The position numbers and the translations under genes were made by a program. DNA of 64,000 nucleotides from JBBRHQ01 sp963738305. GTDB taxonomy: Bacteria; Actinomycetota; Thermoleophilia; Solirubrobacterales; 70-9. Where the stretch lies: NCBI GenBank assembly GCA_963738305.1, contig CAVTVU010000001.1, positions 1,116,001 through 1,180,000 on the forward strand, given 5' to 3'. A model generated the notes under the pieces. It was not told the origin of the DNA. It did no database searches and saw nothing but the letters and a program-made list of their open reading frames with translations. Shown here one piece after another: positions 1-9,327 of the stretch; position 1 is the stretch's first letter, and each line of letters opens with the position of its first letter.

Positions 1-1
1 C

Positions 2-178
2 GACGCCTACCGCCTGGTCCAGGCCTCCGCCCAGGAGGCCTTCGACACCGGCGTGTCCTTCCGCAACCTGATCGGCGCCGCCGCACCGGGGCTCGACCTC
101 GATGCGGTCTTCGACTACAACGCCTACCTCACCCACGTCCCCGAGGTCTTCGCCCGGCTCGAGGCCCTGCGGGACTGA
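2..178 (+). CDS. purB: adenylosuccinate lyase, C-terminal end (partial)
   Basis: Only the last 58 codons are in the window; the gene runs in from the left edge and stops at TGA 176-178. Adenylosuccinate lyase releases fumarate from SAICAR and from adenylosuccinate in purine synthesis. The visible C-terminus ends in a pattern of the form D-Y-N-A-Y-L-T-H-V-P-E-V-F-A-R-L, like actinobacterial PurB tails (aspartate, then Tyr-x-x-H-V-x-x-V-F-x-R-L). The catalytic residues lie outside the window, so the call rests on this tail and on the purine genes downstream. It is not contiguous with purC: four unrelated genes intervene. Confidence 0.7.
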   Translation, partial: DAYRLVQASAQEAFDTGVSFRNLIGAAAPGLDLDAVFDYNAYLTHVPEVFARLEALRD

Positions 179-193
179 TCCGGGCCCGCCGGG

Positions 194-1519
194 TCAGGCG
201 GGGACCGGCTGGCGCGCGGGATTGCGGGACGTGAGGACGACCGGGGTGCCGCCCCGCGGCGAGAGGGTGATGTTGCGCCGGCCGACCCGCTCGGGGCGGG
301 GGCTGGCCGCCCGCAGCTCGCAGCGACCGAGCACGGCGCGCAGGACGATCCGCATCTCGAACTCGGCGAAGGCGGCCCCGAGGCAGCGCCGCACGCCGCC
401 GCCGAAGGGGATCCAGGAGTAGGTGTCGGGCGGGTTCTCGAGGAAGCGCTCTGGGCGGAAGGCGAGCGGATCGGGGTAGACGTCGGGACGGGTGTGGGTC
501 AGCCAGATCGCCGGCGTGACGTCGGTGCCGGCCGGCAGGTCGACCCCGTCGGCGCGCAGATCGGCGCCGAGGCGACGGCCGGCCAGCGGCACCACCGGCC
601 GCAGGCGCAGGGCTTCGGTGATCGTCGCCCGCAGGTACTCCTCGCCCCCATCGGCGACCTCCTCGCGCAGCCTGGCGAGCTGCGCCGGGTGACGCAGCAG
701 CATGTCGAAGCTCCAGGCCAGCGCCGTCGCCGTGGTCTCGTGGCCGGCAAGGAGCAGGGTCATCAGCTGATCGCGCAGCTCGGAGTCGTCCATTCCCGTG
801 CCGTCCTCGAAGCGGGCGGCGATGAGCGCCGAGAGGATGTCCTCCCGCTCCTCGAGTCCGGGGTCGGCGCGGCGCTCGGCGATCTCGGCGTAGAGCGGCT
901 CGTCGATCTCCCGCAGCAGCGCCTGAAAGCGGGCCCAGGGCCCATGGTCGGGGACGCGTCGGGTAACCAGGGTGCTGAGCTGGGCGGCCGGCGCGGCGAC
1001 GTCGGCGAGCACCTCCCCCAGCAGGGAGCGCAGCTTGCTCAGCCGCTGCGGGTCGCTGACCCCGAAGACGACCCGGAGGATCACCTCGAGCGTGATCGCC
1101 TGCATCCGAGGGTGGATCGGGAACGCCTCCCCGATCGGCCAGCGGTCGATCTCGGCCTCGACCAGCTCGGCGACCAGCGGCTCGTAGGAGCGCATGCGCT
1201 CGCCGTGGAAGGGCGGCAGCATCAGCTTGCGCCGCGCCAGGTGCTCGGCGCCCTCGAGCAAGAGGATCGAGCGCGGCCCCATGATCGGCTCGATCGCGAT
1301 GCTCCGCCCAGGGGGCAGACCGTGAGACCGCTCGCTGTAGAGCACCCGGATCGCCTCCGGGTCGGAGATCATCACCATCGGCGTGCGGAAGCCGACGAAG
1401 GTGACGCTGAAGGAGTCCCCGTAGCGGCGGCGGCAGTCCTCCATGAAGGCGATCGGCCGCCAGAACCAGCGCATGGTCTGGAGGAGCGGCGGCGCGGACG
1501 GTCCGGGCGGAAGCTGCAC
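194..1519 (-). CDS. cytochrome P450
   Basis: Haem-thiolate monooxygenase of about 441 residues, normal for a soluble bacterial P450. From the chosen start the I-helix oxygen-binding motif A-G-H-E-T-T is at about 258-263, the ExxR pair (E-A-L-R) at about 302-305, and the haem loop F-G-G-G-V-R-R-C-L-G at about 372-381 with the ligand Cys near 379. I chose GTG at 1519-1517 because the P450 N-terminal L-P-P-G-P-S motif follows at once; upstream in-frame codons to 1588 would overlap the divergent cupin gene. Substrate unknown. It is divergent from the cupin gene by about 55 bp, so the two may share a control region. No ferredoxin partner is nearby. Confidence 0.9.
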   Translation of the reverse strand: MQLPPGPSAPPLLQTMRWFWRPIAFMEDCRRRYGDSFSVTFVGFRTPMVMISDPEAIRVLYSERSHGLPPGRSIAIEPIMGPRSILLLEGAEHLARRKLMLPPFHGERMRSYEPLVAELVEAEIDRWPIGEAFPIHPRMQAITLEVILRVVFGVSDPQRLSKLRSLLGEVLADVAAPAAQLSTLVTRRVPDHGPWARFQALLREIDEPLYAEIAERRADPGLEEREDILSALIAARFEDGTGMDDSELRDQLMTLLLAGHETTATALAWSFDMLLRHPAQLARLREEVADGGEEYLRATITEALRLRPVVPLAGRRLGADLRADGVDLPAGTDVTPAIWLTHTRPDVYPDPLAFRPERFLENPPDTYSWIPFGGGVRRCLGAAFAEFEMRIVLRAVLGRCELRAASPRPERVGRRNITLSPRGGTPVVLTSRNPARQPVPA

Positions 1520-1574
1520 CGATATAGAGTCGCAGGCCGGCAAGAGCGCCGCATCCACGACACAAGGGGAGCAG

Positions 1575-1967
1575 ATGGCTGAATACACGGCGATGAGGAT
1601 CGATGAGATGGAGGCGATCTACGGCGGCGCCTTCTACCGGGCCCGGGCGTCGCTCGGAGTCGATTCCTTCGGGCTCGCGATCTTCGACATCCCGCCGAAC
1701 TTCGACGGCTACCCCGAGCACGACCACTCCGAAGACGGGCAGGAGGAGGTCTACATGGCGCTCAGCGGCTCGGCGCAGATCGAGATCGAGGGCGAGCAGC
1801 ACACACTCGATCCCTCCAGCGCGGTGCGGGTCGCCGCCGGCACCAAGCGGAAGATCACGACCGGAGACGACGCCGTCCGAATCCTGGCGATCGGGGGGAT
1901 CCCCGGCAAGCCCTACGAGGCGCCCCGGATCAGCGAGCTGGGCGAGCCCGATCCGCTGGCCGCCTAG
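1575..1967 (+). CDS. cupin-domain protein
   Basis: Small single-domain cupin of 130 residues. Cupin motif 1 is seen as H-D-H-S-E-D-G-Q-E-E-V-Y-M-A-L-S-G with the metal-binding His/Glu pattern, and a second strand block ends in A-A-G-T-K-R-K. ATG 1575 is supported by a ribosome binding site AAGGGGAG at 1564-1571. Such proteins bind a metal and may be isomerases, dioxygenases or sensors; nothing here fixes the reaction. It lies 23 bp before the ureohydrolase on the same strand and is divergent from the P450, so it may be the first gene of a cupin, ureohydrolase and kinase operon. Confidence 0.75.
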   Translation: MAEYTAMRIDEMEAIYGGAFYRARASLGVDSFGLAIFDIPPNFDGYPEHDHSEDGQEEVYMALSGSAQIEIEGEQHTLDPSSAVRVAAGTKRKITTGDDAVRILAIGGIPGKPYEAPRISELGEPDPLAA

Positions 1968-1990
1968 CCCCGCGCCGATGCCCGAGTGAG

Positions 1991-2947
1991 ATGAACGTCA
2001 CCGAGCCGGCCCCGTGGACCTTCTTCGGGGTACCGGGCCTGCGCGACCTAGCCGCGCTCAAATCACAGGTGGCCTTTCTCGGGGTCCCGTATGACGGCGG
2101 CACCCCGCAGCCGGGGATCCCGACCGGTCAGCGAGCGGGCCCGGCCGCCGTCCGCGAGGCCAGCCGCGAGCAGTTCTCCTATCCGCCGCCCGGAGCCGAC
2201 GGGTCCGATCTCGGCGCCGAGGGCTTCTACGACGTGGAGGCCGATCGGGACTACCTGAACGGGGTGACGATGGCGGATGTCGGCGACGTCGCGATCCAGG
2301 GCTCGGACACCGAGGCGAACTACGACCGGATCACCGACGCGACCCGGGGGATCGCCGAGCGTGGCTCGCTGATGGCGGCGGTCGGGGGCGATCACTCGAT
2401 CAGCTTTCCGCTCGGCCGCGGGATGGAGCGTCTGGGCGAGATCGATGTGGTGCACGTCGATGCGCACACGGACTTCCTCGACGAGCTGGACGAGGCGCGG
2501 CTGACCGGCGCCAGTCAGCTGCGCCGGCTGGCCGAGCTGCCGTTCGTAGGGACCGTCACCGCGCTCGGGGTGCGAAACGTCGACCGCTCCGAGGTCGAGG
2601 GACTGCGGGAGCTGGGTGGTCGGTGGGCGACCTCCCTGGACGTGCTCGAGAGAGGCGGCGAGGAAGTCGTGCGCGAGACCGTGCCAGAGGCCGAGCGGAT
2701 CTACGTGTCGATCGACCTCGACGTACTCGACTCCTCGATCGTCCCGGGGCACTCCCTGCCCGAGCCGGGCGGGCTCTCCTACCGGGAGCTGCGGGCGGTC
2801 CTCGCGGCGGTGGCGCGGCGCGGGCGGGTGATCGGGCTCGACCTGGTCGAGCTGAACCCGGCGCTCGATCCCTCCGGCGCCAGCGCGCGGGTTGCGGCCT
2901 GGACGCTGGCCCACTTCCTCGGCGAGATCTTCGACGTGTCGCGCTGA
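1991..2947 (+). CDS. arginase/agmatinase-family ureohydrolase
   Basis: 318-residue member of the binuclear manganese ureohydrolase fold, which hydrolyses guanidino compounds to urea and an amine. The metal motifs are present: G-G-D-H-S (His135), D-A-H-T-D (Asp157, His159, Asp161) and S-I-D-L-D-V-L-D (Asp242, Asp244). The His that in E. coli agmatinase (His163) follows the second motif is absent; the region reads L-T-G-A-S-Q-L. Substrate is therefore uncertain (agmatine, guanidinobutyrate or another guanidino acid). Its stop shares a base with the ATG of the next gene, so the two are translationally coupled. Confidence 0.8.
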   Translation: MNVTEPAPWTFFGVPGLRDLAALKSQVAFLGVPYDGGTPQPGIPTGQRAGPAAVREASREQFSYPPPGADGSDLGAEGFYDVEADRDYLNGVTMADVGDVAIQGSDTEANYDRITDATRGIAERGSLMAAVGGDHSISFPLGRGMERLGEIDVVHVDAHTDFLDELDEARLTGASQLRRLAELPFVGTVTALGVRNVDRSEVEGLRELGGRWATSLDVLERGGEEVVRETVPEAERIYVSIDLDVLDSSIVPGHSLPEPGGLSYRELRAVLAAVARRGRVIGLDLVELNPALDPSGASARVAAWTLAHFLGEIFDVSR

Positions 2948-3558
2948 TGGGCGAGGCGGAACCGCTCTGCCCCGCGGAGGGCCCGCCTCCTCGCGAGCTG
3001 TTCGCCGAGCTGCGGGATTGGCAGCGCGCCGGCGTAGCCGACCCCGTGTTCCGGGCGAGCGACCCGAGTACCGGCACGGTCTACGTCCGTGCCGACGACG
3101 GATCGGCGGAGACGCTCGAGCGGCTCGAGAGCGAGCCCGGCGTCCCCGCTCCTCGTCTGCTCGAGGTTCGCAGCGGATGGCTCTTGCTGGAGGCGCTACC
3201 CGGCGCTCCGATGAACGACGACAGCTGGCTCGCCCGCCCCCGGGAGGCAGCTCCGATCGTCGCCGACGCGCTCCTGCGGCTGGCCGCGAGCGACCTCACC
3301 CACGGCGACATGTGCCTGCCCAACATCCTCGGCGACCCCTCCACGGGTCGGCTCTCGGGGCTCGTCGACTGGGGTGACGCGGGCCGGTTCGACCGCTCGA
3401 TCGACGTCGCCTCCGCGGTCTGGAGCTGCGGGTACAACGGGTACCCGGCGGAGACCGCGCTCGCCGTGCTGGCGCTGATCGGGTGGCCCCGGACCGACGC
3501 CGCGGAGGTGGAGCGGCTGGAGCGGCTCTGGTCCGACCTGGCCGGGCCGCCGGGCTGA
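2947..3558 (+). CDS. short aminoglycoside phosphotransferase (APH)-like kinase
   Basis: 203 residues, shorter than the roughly 265 of APH(3') enzymes; the N-lobe is reduced. The catalytic loop reads H-G-D-M-C-L-P-N-I-L and is followed by G-L-V-D-W-G-D-A-G-R, matching the Brenner and DFG-equivalent motifs of the APH(3') family. ATG 2947 overlaps the TGA of the ureohydrolase. The family phosphorylates hydroxyls on antibiotics or small metabolites. Resistance cannot be inferred from the motif, and coupling to a ureohydrolase argues as well for a metabolic role. No frameshift was seen. Confidence 0.75.
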   Translation: MGEAEPLCPAEGPPPRELFAELRDWQRAGVADPVFRASDPSTGTVYVRADDGSAETLERLESEPGVPAPRLLEVRSGWLLLEALPGAPMNDDSWLARPREAAPIVADALLRLAASDLTHGDMCLPNILGDPSTGRLSGLVDWGDAGRFDRSIDVASAVWSCGYNGYPAETALAVLALIGWPRTDAAEVERLERLWSDLAGPPG

Positions 3559-3634
3559 CCGCCGCAGGTTCCGGGATGAAGCGGCGGCGAGCGGGCAGAT
3601 CCGCTTCCGGGGCAGCTAGCATCGCCGGTAGGCC

Positions 3635-4482
<848 letters not shown>

Positions 4483-4486
<4 letters not shown>

Positions 4487-4704
4487 GGGCACGGGTCCTG
4501 ATCAGACCCAAAGAGGGAATCCTCGATCCCCAGGGCAAGGCGGTCGAGCGAGCTCTCCCAGCGCTCGGCTTCGAGGGCGTCGAGCACGTCCGGGTCGGGC
4601 GGATGGTCGAGTTGGAGGCCGAGAGCGCGGAGCGGCTTGACGAGCTGTGCCACAAGCTCCTGGCCAACCCCCTGATCGAGGACTACGAGATCGAGGAGCT
4701 GTGA
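4483..4704 (+). CDS. purS: phosphoribosylformylglycinamidine synthase subunit PurS
   Basis: Small bridging subunit of the three-part FGAM synthase (PurS, PurQ, PurL). It translates as R-A-R-V-L-I-R-P-K-E-G-I-L-D-P-Q-G, the classic PurS start, and is 73 residues long (family about 80). There is no ATG, GTG or TTG in frame near that start. The only plausible initiator is CTG 4483-4485, overlapping the purC stop as CTGA, with GGAG at 4471-4474 eight bases upstream. The stop at 4702-4704 overlaps the GTG of purQ. The CTG start is inference from the protein start and spacing. Confidence 0.88.
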
Positions 4705-5363
4705 TCTGGGGGGTGCTTCAGTTCCCCGGGTCGTGTGACGAGCGCGACGCGCTTCATGCCTGCTCGCTGGCCGGCGAGGCGCGGATGATCTGGCACGAGG
4801 AGACCGAGCTCGGCGACGTGGACGCGGTGGTCGTCCCGGGGGGCTTCTCCTACGGTGACTACCTGCGGGCCGGAGCGATCGCCCGTTTCTCGCCGGCGAT
4901 GGAAGCCGTGGCCGCTCTGGCGAGGGACGGACATCCGGTGCTCGGCATCTGCAACGGCTTCCAGGTCCTCTGCGAGGCCGGGCTTCTCCCCGGCGCGCTG
5001 CTGGTCAACGATTCGGTCCGCTTCGTCTGCCGGCAGGTCGAGCTGGTCGTGGAGAGCTCGGCGACGCCCTTCACCGCCGGCCTCGAGGCGGGCCGGCGGC
5101 TGTCGATTCCGGTCAAGCACGGAGAGGGGCGCTACTTCGCCCCCGACGACGTCCTCGACCAGATCGAGTCGAACGGTCAGGTCGTTTTCCGCTACGCGCC
5201 CGGGCAGAACCCCAACGGCTCCGCTCGCGACATCGCCGGTGTCCGCAACGAGGCAGGCAACGTGCTCGGCCTGATGCCCCACCCCGAGCACGCGGTCGAC
5301 GCGCTGACCGGCTCCACCGACGGCCTGCGCCTTTTCGAGAGCGTCGCCGGGGCGCTCGTGTGA
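4701..5363 (+). CDS. purQ: FGAM synthase glutaminase subunit PurQ
   Basis: Class I glutamine amidotransferase that feeds ammonia to PurL. 220 residues. The nucleophile elbow is G-I-C-N-G-F-Q-V-L, with the partner His-Glu in M-P-H-P-E-H-A-V-D near the C-terminus. The early V-L-Q-F-P-G-S-C-D-E motif is typical. Start GTG 4701 is taken from the GTGA overlap with purS. Its stop overlaps the GTG of purL in the same way, so purS-purQ-purL translation is tightly coupled. Confidence 0.97.
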   Translation: MIWGVLQFPGSCDERDALHACSLAGEARMIWHEETELGDVDAVVVPGGFSYGDYLRAGAIARFSPAMEAVAALARDGHPVLGICNGFQVLCEAGLLPGALLVNDSVRFVCRQVELVVESSATPFTAGLEAGRRLSIPVKHGEGRYFAPDDVLDQIESNGQVVFRYAPGQNPNGSARDIAGVRNEAGNVLGLMPHPEHAVDALTGSTDGLRLFESVAGALV

Positions 5364-7688
5364 GCGTCCTCCCTCCGGAGACCCCGCCGCTCCCGGAAGC
5401 GGAGCGCGCAGAGCCAGACGCCCCGGCGCTCCCCGAAGCGCAGCGCGAAGTTACAGCTGCCCCGCCGCCCCCGGACGCAGAGCTGAGGAGGCGGCGGGCG
5501 GTTGATCTCGGTCTTACGGAGGACGAGTACGAGCGGATCTGCGAGATGCTGGCGCGCGAGCCGAACGGCGTCGAGCTGGCGATGTTCTCGCTGCTGTGGT
5601 CCGAGCACTGCGCCTACAAGCACTCGCGAAAGCTGCTGCGGAGGCTGCCCACGGAGGGTGAGCGGGTGGTGATGGGACCCGGCGAGAACGCCGGCGCGGT
5701 CGACGTAGGCGGCGGCTACGCGGTCGCCTTCAAGGTCGAGTCCCACAACCATCCCAGCGCGGTGGAGCCCTTCCAGGGGGCGGCGACGGGGGTCGGCGGG
5801 ATCCTCCGCGACGTATTCGCCCTGGGGGCGCGGCCCATCGCGGTGCTCGACTCGCTGCGCTTCGGCGAGCTCGACTCGGGCCGCTCCCGTTACCTGCTCG
5901 ACGGCGCGGTGCGCGGGATCGCCCACTACGGCAACTCGATCGGGGTGCCGACGGTCGGCGGGGAGATCGTACTTCGAGGCGCCCTACGAGCAGAGCTGCC
6001 TGATCAACGCGATGTGCGTCGGTCTCGCGAAGCAGTCGGAGATGGTCAGGGCGGCCGCGGCGGGGGTCGGCAACGTGGTGGTGATCATGGGCGCCTCGAC
6101 CGGTCGCGACGGGATCGGCGGCGCCTCGGTGTTGGCCTCGGCCGAGCTCGACTCCTCCGATGACTCGAAGCGCCCCAGCGTGCAGATCGGCGACCCCTTC
6201 GAGGAGTCGAAGCTGCTCGAGTGCTGCCTCGAGCTGCTGGGCCGCGGATTGCTCGTCTCCCTTCAGGACCTCGGCGCCGCCGGGCTCACCTCTTCGGCGG
6301 GCGAGATGGCCTCGGCCGGGGGCGTGGGGATCGAGATCGACGTCGCACGGGTGCCACTCCGCGAGGGCGACATGGAGCCCTTCGAGATCATGGTCTCCGA
6401 GTCGCAGGAACGGATGCTGGCGGTGGTCGAGCCAGCCGACGTCGAGGCGGTCCTGGAGCTGTGCCGCAGGTGGCAGGTCGGCGGCGCGGCGATCGGCGAG
6501 GTCACCGCGGACGGTGACTTTCGGGTGCTCCGCGACGGCGAGGAAGTTGGCAGCGTCCCGGTCGGCGCCCTGGTGGACGGGTGCCCGCTCTACGACCTCG
6601 AGCCGGCGGAGCCGGAGGGGTGGACCTACGGCAACCGCAGGACGCTGGCCTCCGGCCTCGACGGCTCAGGCCTGATGCTGGCTCTCCTGGCCTCCCCCAA
6701 CGTCGCCTCGAAGCGGTGGGCGTACGAGCAGTACGACTCGATCGTCGGCTCCCGCACGGTGCGCCGCCCCGGAGCCGCCGATGCCGCGGTGCTCGCGCTC
6801 CCGGAGGCGGGCAACGCGGTCGCCGTCGCGATCGACGGCAACGGCCGCCGCGTCGCCTGCGACCCGTACGTGGGAACGGTCGAAGCGGTGCTCGAGTGCG
6901 CCCAGAACCTCGCATGCGCCGGGGCGGAGCCGCTGGGCCTGACCAACTGCCTCAACTTCGGCAACCCGGAGAAGCCGGGGCCGGCCTGGCAGCTGACCCG
7001 CTCGGTCGAGGGCCTGGCCGACTCATGCGAAGCGCTTGGCGTCCCCGTGGTCGGCGGCAACGTCTCCCTCTACAACGAGGGCCCGGAGGGGCCGATCTAC
7101 CCGACGCCGGTGGTGGGGATGGTGGGCGAGGTCCCAAGTCCCGAGGTCGCAGCGGCCGTAGGGACGGGCTTTGCGGCTCCCCGGGACGCGATCGCCCTGG
7201 TCGGCCCGTTCGCCCCCGCGCTGGCCGGCTCAGAGCTGGCCAAGCTGCGCGGCGAGCTGGACGCGGGCCTGCCGGGCGCCAAGGTCGAGAGCGTCACCGC
7301 GGCGATCGCGGCAGTCCGCGAGGCGGTGCGCTCGGGCGCCGTGCGCTCGGCCCACGACGTCAGCGACGGCGGGCTCGCCTGCGCTCTCGCCGAGTCCGCG
7401 GTCGTCGCGGGAATCGGCTGCCGGGTGGATCTCGACCCGCTGATCGAGGCGCGCGGCTGCTCCGGCGAGAGCGCCCTGTTCGGCGAGGGCCCCGGGGGCT
7501 TCGTGCTGAGCGGCGAGCGAGCGGCATTGGAGGCGATCGGCGGGGAGTGCGTCGAGGTCCTGATCGTCGGCGAGGTCGGCGGGAACGAGATCGCAATCGA
7601 GGCAGCGGAGCTGACCGCCTCGGTCCCGCTTGCCGAGGCCCGCTCGGCCTGGGAGTCGCTGGCGGCACTCGCCGAACCGGATCGCTAG
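5360..7688 (+). CDS. purL: FGAM synthase subunit PurL, split by one frameshift
   Basis: ATP-dependent synthase subunit that makes FGAM from FGAR and PurQ-derived ammonia. The protein starts at GTG 5360 and follows one frame to about 5968 (G-V-P-T-V-G-G-E-I-V), then resumes one frame over as Y-F-E-A-P-Y-E-Q-S-C-L and runs to TAG 7686-7688. A single missing base near 5968-5972 explains it; about 775 residues otherwise, normal for small PurL. Motifs include S-H-N-H-P-S-A-V-E-P and S-V-Q-I-G-D-P-F. The first 45 residues are a Pro/Glu-rich extension before L-G-L-T-E-D-E-Y. I treat the break as a sequence error because the gene is otherwise intact. Confidence 0.93.
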
Positions 7689-7704
7689 GCGGGCTCGACC
7701 GAGC

Positions 7705-7753
7705 GTCGAGTGGACGATTTCGGGAGAAATGGGCGCGTTTTCGTCCACTCGAC
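7705..7753. promoter_or_regulatory. 13-bp perfect inverted repeat ahead of purF
   Basis: Arms GTCGAGTGGACGA at 7705-7717 and TCGTCCACTCGAC at 7741-7753 are perfect complements with a 23-base spacer. They fall in the 170-bp gap between purL and purF. There is no T-run after it, so a simple intrinsic terminator is unlikely. It could be an operator, an RNA hairpin in the purF leader, or a copy of a dispersed repeat. Confidence 0.6.
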
Positions 7754-7859
7754 CGCGGCGGCGGCCCGCCGGCCAGATCCTGGGCCGCTGCTAACCTGCC
7801 GGTGCAGGCAGCCGCCTGCGCCTCCCGACGACTTTCAAGGGCAGATCGCCTCGAAAGAC

Positions 7860-9305
7860 TTGACCGAGCGGCCTCCACTCGATGACCGCGAGGGCCCGCG
7901 CGATGAGTGCGGCGTCCTCGGCGTGTACGCACCCGGGCACGACGTCTCCCGGCTGGCCTATTTCGGTCTCTACGCGCTCCAGCATCGGGGCCAGGAGTCG
8001 GCCGGGATCGCGGCCTGCGAGGGCGGCCACATCACCACGATGCGCGATGCGGGGCTCGTCTCGCAGGTCTTCGATGAGGGGAAGCTGCGCGCGCTGGAGG
8101 GCGACATGGCGATCGGCCACGTGCGCTACTCCACCACCGGTGGGGGCTCGTGGGAGAACGCGCAGCCGGTCTGGCGCGACGACGGTCGCGAGCTGGCCCT
8201 CGCCCACAACGGCAACCTGACCAACGCGGTCGAGCTCTACAACGGGCTGCGGCGCAAGGGCCTCGACTTCCGCGGCACCTCGGACTCGGAGATCATGGCG
8301 GCGCAGATCTCCTCCAACTATGGCCGCTACGTCGAGGACGCGGTCACAGACGTGATGCCGAAGCTCCGGGGCGCCTACTCGACCGTGGTGATGACCAAGC
8401 ACGCGATCGTCGCCTTCCGCGACCCGTTCGGGGTCCGGCCGCTCTCCCTGGGCCAGCTCGGGGACCGCTACGTGGTGGCCTCGGAGAGCTGCGCCTTCGA
8501 CATCATCGGGGCCAAGCTGCTGCGAGAGGTCGCCCCCGGCGAGATGGTCTCGCTGAGCGAGCGCGGGATCGAGACCCGACAGGTCGTGGAGTCCGAGCGC
8601 ACCGCGATCTGCGTGTTCGAGCACATCTACTTCTCCCGCCCCGACAGCCGCCTCGAGGGCAAGGTGCTCCAACAGGTGCGCGGCCGGATGGGTGAGATCC
8701 TCTGGCGGGAGGCCCCCGCGGACGCCGACCTGGTGATCTCCGTGCCCGACTCGGGAAACCCGGCCGCGGTCGGCTACGCCCGAGCCTCCGGCCTGCCGCG
8801 CGACGACGGGCTGATCAAGAACCGCTACGTCGCCCGCACCTTCATCCAGCCCGGGCAGGAGCTGCGGAAGCGGGGGGTCAGGATGAAATTCAACCCGCTG
8901 CCCGAGATCGTTGCCGGCAAGCGGGTCGTCGTGGTCGACGACTCGATCGTCCGAGGCAACACGACCCGCCAGATCGTCGAGATGCTGCGCGACGCGGGAG
9001 CGGAGGAGGTCCACCTGCGGATCTCGGCGCCGCCGATCCGCCACCCCTGCCACTACGGCGTCGACATGCCCTCGCGTGAGGACTTCGTCGCCCACGAGCG
9101 ATCGATCGAGCAGGTCGCCGCGGAGATCGGCGCCGACTCGCTCGCCTACCTCTCCCTGGAGGGCGTATACGAGGCTGTGGGCAGCGGGGGCGGGACGCAC
9201 TGCGACGCCTGCTTCAGCGGCAACTACCCGCTGGGCGACGACCCCGACGAGGCCGACGGGAAGTTCACGCTCGAGCAGCTCGCGGTCGGCGCCGCCGGGC
9301 GCTGA
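7860..9305 (+). CDS. purF: amidophosphoribosyltransferase
   Basis: First committed enzyme of purine synthesis: PRPP plus glutamine gives phosphoribosylamine. The N-terminal nucleophile Cys of C-G-V-L-G-V is residue 17 from the chosen TTG 7860, so a short propeptide is removed as in the Bacillus-type enzyme. The PRPP loop is V-V-V-V-D-D-S-I-V-R-G-N-T-T. Four cysteines for a [4Fe-4S] cluster are visible (I-C-V-F-E-H, P-C-H-Y-G-V, and C-D-A-C near the end). The start is uncertain: an in-frame GTG at 7710 would put the upstream hairpin inside the gene, and no strong ribosome site is seen for either. About 481 residues. Confidence 0.94.
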   Translation: MTERPPLDDREGPRDECGVLGVYAPGHDVSRLAYFGLYALQHRGQESAGIAACEGGHITTMRDAGLVSQVFDEGKLRALEGDMAIGHVRYSTTGGGSWENAQPVWRDDGRELALAHNGNLTNAVELYNGLRRKGLDFRGTSDSEIMAAQISSNYGRYVEDAVTDVMPKLRGAYSTVVMTKHAIVAFRDPFGVRPLSLGQLGDRYVVASESCAFDIIGAKLLREVAPGEMVSLSERGIETRQVVESERTAICVFEHIYFSRPDSRLEGKVLQQVRGRMGEILWREAPADADLVISVPDSGNPAAVGYARASGLPRDDGLIKNRYVARTFIQPGQELRKRGVRMKFNPLPEIVAGKRVVVVDDSIVRGNTTRQIVEMLRDAGAEEVHLRISAPPIRHPCHYGVDMPSREDFVAHERSIEQVAAEIGADSLAYLSLEGVYEAVGSGGGTHCDACFSGNYPLGDDPDEADGKFTLEQLAVGAAGR

Positions 9306-9327
9306 CCGCGGCGGCGCCCGAGATCCC

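Noticed and set aside
129..1802. 557-residue minus-strand open frame overlapping the P450 and cupin
   Set aside because: Arg/Ala/Gly-rich shadow of the P450 in another frame; the P450 motifs are in the other frame and cupin motifs on the opposite strand.
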